From the NCBI GenBank assembly GCA_903772945.1, contig CAICTM010000105.1, forward strand, positions 56,031 through 120,030: 64,000 nt of DNA, given 5' to 3'. The position numbers and the translations under genes were made by a program. How positions within the stretch are numbered: position 1 is the first letter of the stretch; every line of letters begins with the position of its first letter. The DNA is from Seminavis robusta. Its lineage: Eukaryota > Bacillariophyta > Bacillariophyceae > Naviculales > Naviculaceae. The notes beneath the pieces were generated by a model. That model was not told where the DNA came from and did not search any database. It saw only the letters and a list, made by a program, of their open reading frames with translations. This document shows positions 19,423-28,992 of the stretch, in pieces.

Positions 19423-19689
19423 GCCTCATCCGTTCTGATTTCGCAACCATTTTGTAAGCACGTTGGTTCTAGATCATGAGAGAGCATTCCATGGCTTCTT
19501 GTTCTTGACATCTTTACTAAATAAATCGTACCACGCCGAGTACGGTACCGTATTCTTGCGTCGCTGACGAGCTGACGGGCCAAAACCCTCCTCGAAGCAC
19601 ATTGCAAATTTAAGTCAGCGGGAGCTGCGATACCTCGGCAGAAAGACAGATAGAAGAAGGAGGATCATGTTCGAGATTGCACCCATCTT

Positions 19690-19935
19690 TCAAGCCAGCC
19701 CTGGCGACAACACCCGACTACGTCGTGTGTTGCCGCCCGGTATCATTCATTCCCTCATTGCAACCTTCTTTATTTTAAAAGCTAGCCCTGGCGACAACAC
19801 CCGACTACGTCGTGTGTTGCCGCCCGCTACTCTATAATTTACCAGCTGCCATTCCCTTATGTAATTGCATTCTTTGTAGCCCGCTAACCATAATTTACAG
19901 CTGTCATTCCCTTATGTAATTGTATTCTTTGTAGC
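19690..19935. repeat. Duplicated hairpin and duplicated 3' segment
   Basis: The segment GCCCTGGCGACAACACCCG...GTGTTGCCGCCCG occurs at 19697-19739 and again at 19784-19826. Each copy can fold, because GGCGACAACAC pairs with GTGTTGCCGCC around an 11-13-base loop. Immediately after, a second unit (CATTCCCTTATGTAATTG.ATTCTTTGTAG) is repeated at about 19850-19880 and 19906-19936. The array ends about 280 bp before the haemoglobin start. Confidence 0.6.
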
Positions 19936-20217
19936 TTCTGCAGGCTTATTGTGTTGAGTGCACTAACCTTGAATAATCATGATTTATTCCTACCCCTAAC
20001 TTTGTAGAACCTTCAATTTCCAGTTTGGTTGGCTTAAGACTATCTCTATCCCTATATTTTGGCTTCACCGGAATAGGAAATAGCATTAAAGGGGTTGAGA
20101 ACTCAGGCAGTTAACCTGCCGAGGTTAAAAATCATAAACCCCACACAACCCCACGTTCTTGCAAACTCTCTCTCAAGTTTCAAGTTTGCCTTCCACCAGA
20201 CCAAGACAACCATCACC

Positions 20218-20739
20218 ATGGCTTTAAAGATATTCAAGCGATGGAAGGCAAAGTATGGAGTCAGAGTCTTTGGCAGCAAGGCGGCCAAGACTGTCATGGA
20301 GAGTGATGAAAGAAATGGCAACAACGACTCTTTCGACAATGGCTTCCTGCTGGATCGGTTAGGAGGTCCTCAAGTGCTGGAGTGCCTTGTGGAAGCCTTT
20401 CTCGACCGTGTTCTCTTGGATGACAAGTTGATGGACTTCTTCAAGGACACAGATTTGAGGGTCCTGACATTGCATCAGAAGCGATTCTTCACCATGGCAT
20501 TCACCAAAATCCCGGAAAGCGTCAATGTGATGATCAGCATCAAGAATCACCATAAGCATCTCTTTGCCCAAGGGCTCCATGAAGGTCATTTTGATCTTGT
20601 GGTTCAGCACTTGACTGCCGCCATGGAGGCATTGGAGGTTGACAAAGCCATTATGACTGAAGCAGCAAGAATTGTATTACCATTGCGTGTCATTTTTGAA
20701 GAAGGAGCCAAAGAAGCCAAACTTGCGCAAGATTTGTAA
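20218..20739 (+). CDS. Truncated (2/2) haemoglobin
   Basis: I place the start at the Met in ATCACCATGGCT (20218), giving 173 residues. The same frame is open upstream to 20095, but the first part reads as non-coding. The globin domain spans residues about 43-165: LLDRLGG, AFLDRVLLDDKLMDFF, LHQKRFFTMAF, then NHHKHLFAQGLHEGHFD with the probable proximal haem ligand His at 114 (or 111/112). This order is typical of group-N truncated globins. The B10 position, normally Tyr in FYxRVL, is Leu62 here, which should alter the distal pocket. Residues 1-40 are basic and may be a targeting or disordered extension. O2/NO binding or detoxification is inferred from the family. No intron is needed. Confidence 0.82.
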   Translation: MALKIFKRWKAKYGVRVFGSKAAKTVMESDERNGNNDSFDNGFLLDRLGGPQVLECLVEAFLDRVLLDDKLMDFFKDTDLRVLTLHQKRFFTMAFTKIPESVNVMISIKNHHKHLFAQGLHEGHFDLVVQHLTAAMEALEVDKAIMTEAARIVLPLRVIFEEGAKEAKLAQDL

Positions 20740-20749
20740 ATGGTGGGAG

Positions 20750-21425
20750 ACAACTTTCTGCTTCCCTTCCACCTCTTCTACTAGCTAGATGCTAGATGGA
20801 TCGACCAGGACAGTGCTAGAGTTCTGGATCCAAGATAGTTGTGGGGTTACATGTTTCACTAATAAATAACATTGCTAACAATGATTGATTGTTGGCAAAC
20901 TTTCCTCCCCTCTTTGCTAGCCAATCAGCTCTGCCTTGCCGTTGTCAAGTAGGGCCCTGCATGTACATGTACTATCACTACATAACAATGATTCATTGGC
21001 AAACTTTCCTCCCCCCTTTGCTAGCTAGTCATGTGACGACCTCGCCTTGCTGTTGTCAAGTAGTGCCTGCATAAACAGTCACATATTTCTACAGTCCACC
21101 AGCCTGGACATCAAGAAAGCACGTCGGCAGTTCTGAGCCCCTGGCTGTGCTGAGGAGCTTTTGCACATGCTTCATAAGATCGAGCAAAACTAGCCTAAAG
21201 AGTTGTAATTTAAAAGATAGGGTTGAGAAAACTTTTCTGCTCCCCTTCCGGCGACAGTGCCAGAGTTCTGGACCCGAGATCGTTGTACTGTAGGATGCAT
21301 GTATCACTAACATCATTGCTAACAATGCTTGATTGGCAACCTTCCCTCATGACATTCCTAGCTAGCTATTCATGCGACGAGCTCTGCCTTGTGTCAAGTC
21401 CTGAGCAACTTTTGATCAATCTCCA
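20750..21425. repeat. Duplicated 3'-flank of the haemoglobin gene
   Basis: The segment 20750-20960 (CTGCTTCCCTTCCACC, GTGCTAGAGTTCTGGATCC, CATTGCTAACAATGATTG, GGCAAACTTTCCTCCCC, CTTGCCGTTGTCAAGTAG) reappears as 20975-21065 (second half only) and as 21235-21410 (most of it, in the same order). I see no coding content. It is a local partial triplication of the 3' flank. Confidence 0.6.
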
Positions 21426-21536
21426 AAACGATTCTGCTGCGGTTGCTTCACAGGTGAAAGCATCTCTTGGTATGTTCCCTCCCTGTCCTTCGTCCCTCCT
21501 GGAAAAAGCAGTAGGAAACAATATCAGTACCGGTAC

Positions 21537-21783
21537 TGTTGGAGGAAACATACCTGACACCTCTTTACTATTGACTCGTGTATTAATCATCTAGTCCGGT
21601 TTGCATGTAAATTGATCATGCAAGGAACCAAGGAAGTTTTAGGTCTAAAGTGCTACGGGGGTCCTTATATCCAATTCAATCACAAGAATTGCTATGCACC
21701 ACCAGAAAATCCTCACTTTTGCTTTTCAGCTTAATCTAAAACCAAATTACTCCCAATAAGCTGCAGTATTACTAGCACAAACA
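21537..21783 (+). repeat. 5' LTR of Copia element 1
   Basis: It begins TGTTGGAGGAAACATACC directly after the target repeat GGTAC and ends near AGCACAAACA. It is paired with 28017-28265. Confidence 0.88.
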
Positions 21784-22771
21784 CTGAAAGCAAAAGCCAA
21801 TCATCGGTTACTACTACTCGATCTCTAGATCGATATCAAGGTAAACAAGTCAAAGACATAAGTTCAATATGACTTGAAGTGAGTTAACACATGCAACACA
21901 CAAGAGGTGCGAAGAATCACGGGCTTACCAACTATCAAGAGCATCGAAAACCTCTAACACGAAAGAGGATGCTCTGCGCGGGAATTCCCATCTTCAGTCA
22001 CAGGTACAAGTACGTGAGATCAACTGTAAGTTTCGGCCGGAACTATAGCGATCCAAGCATACCAGATGATCAAGGAGAACAGCTTACGCGAATTGCCGTG
22101 AAGCAAGTTCGGCTGTTATTCACGAGTTGAGAGGATTAGTCATGTAGTCATCGCGAGCTGATTTTCGTCACGGTCTATCACAGTCGAGCAGAACTATCGA
22201 ACGGCGACTAGATAAGTCGAACAGGCGTTGCAGAGAAGTCCCATACATCAATCGAAAGAGGACATATTGCCGCATATGCCACAAAAAGTGCAAGGTCTCA
22301 ACTACGAAAATTGAGCGAGATAGGTTGATTCGAGTGCTACAGTGCTACTGTGAAGAAAAACACAAAAATCACAAGAAAGCTCATAAGTATCCCGAAGACG
22401 CAAAACTCCACCGTGCAAATGTTTGAGTCATTATAACACACTCATTGTACTCATCCAACCATACCAAGACCATCTGCAAGCTTTGCAGAGGCAACAAAAA
22501 GACCAACAGAGGCAGTTAGCTACTACAGGCGACAGAAAAGAAACACGAGTTCTCTGAATTGCCGTGAGCTGATCAAAAGACGAGGCATATCCAGCAAACA
22601 GGTGCCCAAGGTGACAAAGGCTATACAGCCAAAAAGAAGCTTTTACAGGCAAATACAAAAGTAGTGCCCGTAGTGCGATCCTTCCTGCAGAAGTATCCAC
22701 ACAAGAACAGTCACGAGAAAACCGTAGTTCAAGCAAGCAAGCACTAGAGTGCATTACCACACCTACGGCAA

Positions 22772-23321
22772 CCATGAGATTCACAGGAAGAGGTGGTCGT
22801 GTGGAGAAGATACTTTGGGGGTGGGAATTCAATTCTTCGGAGATGCCATCAAGGAAGAGGCAAACGCTACAGGAACCAGAACAAGATTTCCAAGCGTCAG
22901 TTCCTTTTCCATCCAAATGGACAGGGTGACACCAGGTATTATCCTTTTGAGGAGACCCTGAACACATTGTCCAGGACCTAGGATCAAGCCTGAGTGGGAT
23001 GATGTGCCTCTGGCTTGATTGGCCATTGAGACCATTAAGAGTCAGGCGCCATCCCAGCCGGACAAGCCGACACACCAGGCATCACTTGCTGAACCCAAAG
23101 CCAAAGAGTACGATGCTTTGGAACTCAGTGAGTACAAAGCAAAGTCATCCATCTACGAACAGTCGACTCGATCCTATGAAAACATTCTCAAGACAGGTAC
23201 AACCACCATACAGGTGAAATACTGTACCGAAGCAATGAAGTCCAAGTTGAGATGCCTCACAGACTATGAGGATGCAGTTAAGCTCGACCCCATTGTGTTG
23301 CTCCAGAGGATCCGTTTATAG
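22772..23321 (+). pseudogene. Gag fragment of Copia element 1
   Basis: A possible gag start with a Gly/Arg-rich leader (MRFTGRGGRVEK) lies at 22772, and that frame soon hits a stop. The downstream frame at 23019-23321 carries a diatom Copia gag-like stretch: YDALELSEYKAKSSIYEQ, CTEAMKSKLRCLTDYEDA and DPIVLLQRI. The two parts are in different frames, so the gene is broken. Confidence 0.55.
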
Positions 23322-23905
23322 TGATGCAAGGCTCTACAAAAGCTTCCATTCATACAATACATCAGCACAGTTCCAAGTGGTTTTTTTTTTTTTCTGGGTT
23401 CCAAGCAAGAGTATCATGACAGATTTGACTACTACTTGAGGAAAGTCGACAGCGACGTTGAACAAGTCTATGATCTGGTCGCACGGCGTTCATTGATGAA
23501 AGAACTCTGAACTCAGAAGAAGTAAATTAAGCGACCAGGCGAATCTGGACAGACGCAAAAGCAGGCATGAAGAAGTCCTCATGCACTCATACCCAACACC
23601 GATAGTACTCGAAGGAGTGCCACCACAGTGTGACGGCGCAGCTCAAGCTCCAGCTGGAGCCTCTTCGAGCAGGAGTGGATTCAGTAGAGTCCCTCCACCT
23701 CCTACGAGCCAGTCGAACTTTTAACAGTTTCCCATGTCAAACCAAGCCCCCCAGGCCAGCCCGACAGGGTCAGCTGCAGTTCCACTTTCAGCACAATCAA
23801 GTTGATGGAGTCCCGCCCTTGGTGGGCAGAGATGATTCACCCCGATCCGGGTGAGCGGGCTTAGTTTTCGCTAATTGCTGGTGTGGACATTTCGCTATCG
23901 ATTTC

Positions 23906-24635
23906 TTGGGCAGTCCATTTATGCAAGAGATGGAGGCATGGATGGACATCATCGAGAAAGCATCACTCGGCTACGGCCATGATCAGCTCCCTGAGGGAGG
24001 TCCTGACGGTGTGAGCATCGGATCCGACCTTATTCTCCAGCGGTACAATGATAAACATAATATAATTGTAAGTCGTTCTGCACACCCTAACACCGTCTTC
24101 AACACAGAACCATTCGAAGGAGTCATCCCTCGGAGTGGCCAAGACGATGATCAGTGCTGCTGTTCCTACTACAGCTCGGATACAGTAGAGAATGAGTTTC
24201 GTTGCTTGTACCGGGGACCCAGCCGGCGTCAACGGGAGAATCAGCGAGGCAACTGTTATGAGGATTTCCAAGACCAAGACTCACTTTCGGTCGAAGAACA
24301 GAACCATCAAGTTGCGTTGAGTTCCAGGGTGGCAGATGCCGAAGCTCACAGGAGTGCAAGCCAAATCTTGCAGGAGTGTCGGTCAAGACCCTATTCCTGA
24401 TGGAGGCAACACAGTGTATCTCGACGGTGGCAGTTCCATCCGAAATGTCATGAACAAGGACATGATTTTCCGCAAGCGACTATCTCCCAGACCAAACCAG
24501 ATGGCCACCAATGTTGGAAACACAAAGCTTACCAAGAAGGACCACCCTTACGCAATGTTATTCCAATATCCAGGGGCATCGCCAATGTCAACTGCTCTTG
24601 TCTCTTGTTGTATGGTGACTGCCGTCAGGCACTAG
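23906..24635 (+). pseudogene. Gag-pol spacer and protease fragment, Copia element 1
   Basis: Frame 23906-24400 contains GYGHDQLPEGGPDGVSIGS and RSGQDDDQCC. It is nearly identical to the matching part of the second element (63083-63904, minus). It shifts into frame 24336-24635, which contains VYLDGGSSIRNVMNKDM. The catalytic triplet DSG of the sister copy is DGG here (24422-24430), which would disable the aspartic protease. Confidence 0.65.
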
Positions 24636-24879
24636 GATGGCTCCTATGCTATGGATCACAGAGTCGATCGCTGCCATTCGACCCTACGCCCAATGGGATC
24701 AACTACAGGTAGGAAGACGCCAAAGGTCTGTTATGCAGTTTGATTGAGCAGACTCTATTCACATTGGCAACTCAACCGTTTCACGGAGTAAGCATTTGTC
24801 AGAGGTGGAAGCAACCTCGAAGCTTTCCAAATAAGCAAGCAAGGGTGTTCTGCAGGAAATTGTCCACAAAGCCTCAGCG

Positions 24880-25702
24880 CCTCTCTTGGAGGGCTACCGC
24901 AACATAATCAGGACTGGTCAAATTCGCCACTGTCCCGTCAAGCTGGAGAACATCGATCGCGCCGAATTAATTGTTGGCAGCGACATGGGCAAAGCCAATG
25001 GTCTACTACACGCAGCACGCCCCCACCAGTACCGACAGCATTCCATGCGTACCGGATGAGCTGGTGAGCACCACACAGGTTCCTGACTGGATGCATGGTG
25101 TGTTATGTTCTGTGAGATTGCTTTCAGCAGTTCACTGGACTTGCTAATCCGACCGCGAAAAGTCTCGTACTGTTCTGACCAACAGAAAAAGGAAATTCAT
25201 TCTATCCGCCATTGATAAGATTTTGATCGGTAGGAAATTATGATTTCAAGAGTCCAAGCAATACAGTGCGACCTGGAGTTCAAAAGCCTGATGATCCTGT
25301 CAAGAACGAATGGAGCTCAACGATCAACCATGGAGCAGCTCAACTCACGTGGTCCGCCGAGCGGAACATCCGCACTTGAAGGAGAGCATCCTGCGACAGC
25401 CTGGCATTCAACCCCGTTCATGGTGATGCCAAAAGGTGCTGATTGTGGAATTGGTGTACAATGTTACGTTATTTTGAACTGCAAACCTCTTCCCCGCTTG
25501 ATGGAATCTCTAAATGTATCCTGCCCAGGCAGATCTTGGGGGTCGGACCACAAGCTACAAAGTAATATTCAGTACACTTTTGGGACTATGTCATCGCTTC
25601 CACGAAGAACCAGACAACTCAATTCCATGGAGCCCACGCGATTGGATTGCATCTACCTCCGTCCTTGATGGAACATACAACACAGGGATCCAACAGTGTT
25701 GA
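24880..25702 (+). pseudogene. Pre-integrase and integrase remnants, Copia element 1
   Basis: Translated pieces include LLEGYRNIIRTGQIRHCPV and RAELIVGSDMGKANG near 24900-25010, a typical pre-integrase junction in these elements. Near 25300-25420, AAQLTWSAERNIR is followed by a piece resembling the late integrase core. Multiple frame changes separate the pieces. Confidence 0.5.
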
Positions 25703-26549
25703 TTGGACTCGTACCCTTGGTCACGGTCACCTGATACACCGGGGGGACCACATGTCCGCTCCTGGATGTGCCGACATGTCGAACATACTGTCGAAATAGA
25801 TCATGAGTCGTAAAGAATGCATACGGTAGTGGTAAGAATACCACTAATCTTTCACAACGTGACTTTGGGAATTTTTACCTGTATTTTTGCCTGCAGGAGT
25901 GGATGGTGTCAATGGAAATGAGAGCTACCTCAAGTCTATGGAGACTCTTCGAACGAAGATTCAGTGGAATACCAGAATCAGATTAAATGGGGTGGATGGG
26001 AACGCCCAGGGCTAGTACCAAAAGGGCATACAAACAGTAGCCACAGACATTGACTCCGATGAAGAAGGAGAAAGGGATTCCAAGGAATCCAACAAGCACA
26101 AGTCAACAACACCTACAGTTGAAGAGACGGCACCAGCAGTTGATACCAATGATGGAACCGCTGGACCAGCCAAGGCTTCACAAGCTTCCACGATTGGAAT
26201 TGACGCTCAGCTCGGATTGCCACAGCCGAAGCAAAAAAAGGAGTCACCTTCGTCCAGATGACGAAGCGAAGAAACCACTACTGTATGAGACAGAGCAAGC
26301 AAACATCTAGCTTTGTTCATGGACTCCTGTAATCACAGGAGTACCACAGCAGAAGTCAAGGATGAGAGCAGCCTGCAACAACATCTTCTACCCAAGGGTC
26401 TGAAAGTGTGGGGCAACAAAGCCAGAAAGGCGCGCTATAAAGAGATGGACCAGTAAACAGCAGAGTGTGTTTCAGTCCAGTCGACCCAAACAAAATGCAG
26501 TGATTCTGAATTGAAAAAAGCACAAATGGCACTCATGTTTGTGAGTGAG

Positions 26550-27450
26550 AAAAGGGATTGGCACGGTCAAGGCCCGTGCAGTCTACAATGGGAAACCTAA
26601 AGGGTGTACCATCAGAAAGAAGATGCCAGAAGTCCAACAGTTTCACTTGAGGGTTTGATGTTATCCAGTGTGTCGATGCATCTGAAGATAGGGATGTGAT
26701 GTCCCTGGATGTTCCCATATGCGTTCATCCAAACCCCATGCCAAAAGTCAAACAAAGGTGAAGACAGGGTCCTCATGATCATTGAGGGACCCTTGCAGAC
26801 TTACTTGTCGAAATTGATCCTGCACATATGCTCTTTCTGACATACAAAAAGGGACGACCAGTCCTATGTCGTTGTGAAAGAGCCATCTACGGAATGGTTT
26901 TGGCAGCATTACTCTGGTACAAGCTTTCAGGAGCGACCTCGACAAATTGGATTTGTGTTCAAACAATACGATCCTTGTGTGCCAACCGCATGATCGAGGT
27001 ACCAACAAACAATCCGATTTCATGTTGATGACTAATGTCAAGCACAGAATGAAGTTGGTGAATAACCAAAACTCTGGAATGGTTCAACGCTAGGTATGGA
27101 ACCTATGGAGCCGTGAAGGCAACCCGTGGTCCCAAGCATGACTACTTGGGGATGACGGTGGATTTGACCCAGGAAAGGTTGTGATTGAATGATAGATTAT
27201 GTCAAGAAGATGATCTCAGAGTTTCCAGTGGACTTTGGGCAATGAAAAAGGTACCAAGTGCAGCTCCTGCTGACCTATTCACTCTGGTGATGGCACCATT
27301 CTGAATGACAAGAACAGGGGAACCTATCATACCTTTGCAGGCAAGCTTTGTTCTGTGCAAGCGTGCTCGACCAGATGTGACAGACTCTCACTACTGTGTT
27401 ATGCACTCGTGTCAGAAGCCCAACAATCTGATGATTGGGACAAGTTGTCC
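26550..27450 (+). pseudogene. Reverse transcriptase remnant, Copia element 1
   Basis: In shifting frames I read pieces matching the usual Copia RT order: a DVMSLDVPICVHP-type stretch, AIYGMVLAALLWYKL (26883-26930), a YDPCVANRMI piece, HDYLGMTVDLTQER (about 27135-27180) and CKRARPDVTDSHYCVMHS (about 27358-27410). No single frame covers more than about 100 codons. Confidence 0.6.
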
Positions 27451-27584
27451 AAGGCCTCAAGTTTTTGGATCAGACGGCGCAGGACAAGTTGAATCCTACA
27501 CATTGATGACATACGCATCATCACTTGGTGGGTTGACGCATCATTTGCAGTCCATCCTGATTACCGTTCCATACAGGAGGAGTC

Positions 27585-27959
27585 ATGTCCTTTGGAATGG
27601 TGCGGTGCTGTCGTGTCTGCGAAACAGAAATTAATTCGAGGAGCAGCACGGAAGCGGAATTGATTGGAGCTGACGATGTCAGTCGCCCATGTTGTGGGCA
27701 AAGTTGTTCCTTGAAGAGCGGGGATCGTTGTGAAGGAAAACATCCTATGCAGGACAAACAAAAGCAGATCATTCTTGCAGAGAATGCAAAGGCAGTTCGG
27801 GCAAAGAACTCGGGCTATCAAATTCGTTTCTTTTTATTCATGACCAGATGGAAAAGGCAACCTTATAGTTTGCGTGGAGATTTTTTCACGAAGCCCCTTC
27901 AGGGCAAGCTCTTCCATGAGCACAGGGCTTTCATCATGGGGCATCCACCCCTTGTTTGA
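27585..27959 (+). pseudogene. RNase H end of pol, Copia element 1
   Basis: The frame contains SSTEAELIGADDVSR, DKQKQIILAENAKAVRAK, GDFFTKPLQGKLF and HRAFIMGHPP. This is the conserved C-terminal RNase H plus tail of Copia pol. It stops about 60 bp before the 3' LTR. Only this part is open over more than 100 codons. Confidence 0.75.
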
Positions 27960-28016
27960 TTGCCTACTTTATTTTATTCGTTCCACGGTAGCCACTTAGG
28001 GCACCGTGCAGGAGTG

Positions 28017-28265
28017 TGTTGGAGGAAACATACCTGACACCTCTTTACTATTGACTCGTGTATTAATCATCTAGTCCGGTTCGCATGTAAATTGATCATG
28101 CAAGGAACCAAGGAAGTTTTAGGTCTAAAGTGCTACGGGGGTCCTTATATCCAATTCAATCACAAGAATTGCTATGCACCACCAGAAAATCCTCACTTTT
28201 GCTTTTCAGCTTAATCTAAAACCAAATTACTCCCCAAAAAGCTGCAGTATTACTAGCAAACAACA
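28017..28265 (+). repeat. 3' LTR of Copia element 1
   Basis: It starts TGTTGGAGGAAACATACC and ends AAACAACA, followed by the target repeat GGTAC at 28266-28270. Compared with the 5' LTR it shows one T/C change (28082), a small difference at TCCCCAAAAAG and a different end. Confidence 0.88.
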
Positions 28266-28376
28266 GGTACCGTGACGTTGAGATCAACCATCCGTAAGCA
28301 CAGCCCCAACACTCTCACCTCGAGATCCATTGGAGACTGAACAAATCGAATCGAATCGAGTGAGCGCAAGGCCGCA

Positions 28377-28921
28377 TCAATAAATCGAATGAATCCCACT
28401 GGAAGCCGAACTTACCCTTGTACTCCTACGTAACTTTGGCTTGCGTCTCGGACGCGTACACCGGTTGACGTATTTGGGACTGAGAGGAAATTCCAATACG
28501 TCATGCCTTTTAGACCCTGTTTTTTTTCGTTCAAAGTAGACAGCACTCATGTCCATGATACATCTGCCTCGCGAAGCCGTAGGGTCTGTCGACATCGGGT
28601 TAACACTCGTGACCTTCCACAAGTAAAGGTCTTCTATTTTGTCCCCATGTTTTTAACGGCATCACCAGAAGTAGTATAAGGTATGTCTCTGTAGTTCAAA
28701 CCTGAGTTAACACCATTTTGACCTCGTCTCATCCACGTCCCAGTTCCAATGACCTTGAGCCAAACCCGATCGCCATATCGCACACATTTTCCTTTTCTGT
28801 AACAACACAAGCAGACAAGGTGGAGTGAGAAGGCGATAAAGCACACCGGCTTTCATAGTTCACGCCTTTTATCCAAAACTTACTTGGTCACGTGGATCCT
28901 CACCTTTTTTTCTGAGGTCAT
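28377..28921 (-). pseudogene. Small two-exon gene of unknown function, one-base frameshift
   Basis: My model has exon 1 at 28884..28921 (MTSEKKVRIHVT) and an 87-bp GT-AG intron (28797..28883, donor GTAAGT, acceptor ACAG). Exon 2 begins at 28796 and continues KKGKCVRYGDRVWLKV, GTWMRRGQNG and SGDAVKNMG. At about 28640 the frame shifts by one within ATGGGGACAAAA. In the next frame it resumes as DKIEDLYLWKVTSVNP and DMSAVYFERKKTGS, ends in a basic RPRRKPKLRR tail, and stops at 28377. The total would be about 150 residues. The VRYGDRVWLKV core looks like a beta-trefoil or MIR-like strand pair, but I cannot assign a family. It lies about 110 bp beyond the Copia element. The break may be decay or a consensus error in a G run. 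Confidence 0.5.
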
Positions 28922-28935
28922 GGACAAGTACTATT

Positions 28936-28992
28936 CTAGCTAGCTAGCTAGCTAGCTAGCTAGCTAGCTAGCTAGCTAGCTAGCTAGCTAGC
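28936..28992. repeat. CTAG/AGCT tetranucleotide microsatellite
   Basis: About 14 uninterrupted copies of the palindromic unit CTAG (57 bp) lie just upstream of the small two-exon gene. The repeat is self-complementary and could form a cruciform. Confidence 0.9.

Larger units (their letters stand above)
21537..28265 (+). mobile_element. Complete Ty1/Copia LTR retrotransposon, coding-defective
   Basis: The LTRs at 21537-21783 and 28017-28265 start TGTTGGAGG and end AACA. They differ at only about 3-5 sites in roughly 247 bp. The flanking 5-bp repeat GGTAC (21532-21536 and 28266-28270) is an exact target duplication. Order inside: gag fragment (about 22772-23321), a spacer shared with the second element, protease (24422), pre-integrase/integrase (about 24880-25700), reverse transcriptase (about 26550-27300) and RNase H (27585-27959). 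PR-IN-RT-RH order defines Copia. Every region is broken by stops and frame changes, so the copy cannot encode its own enzymes. The leader between the 5' LTR and gag is about 1 kb with no ORF of note. Confidence 0.9.

Noticed and set aside
22431-23075. 214-codon minus-strand ORF within Copia element 1
   Set aside because: It is antisense to the gag region and has no recognisable content.
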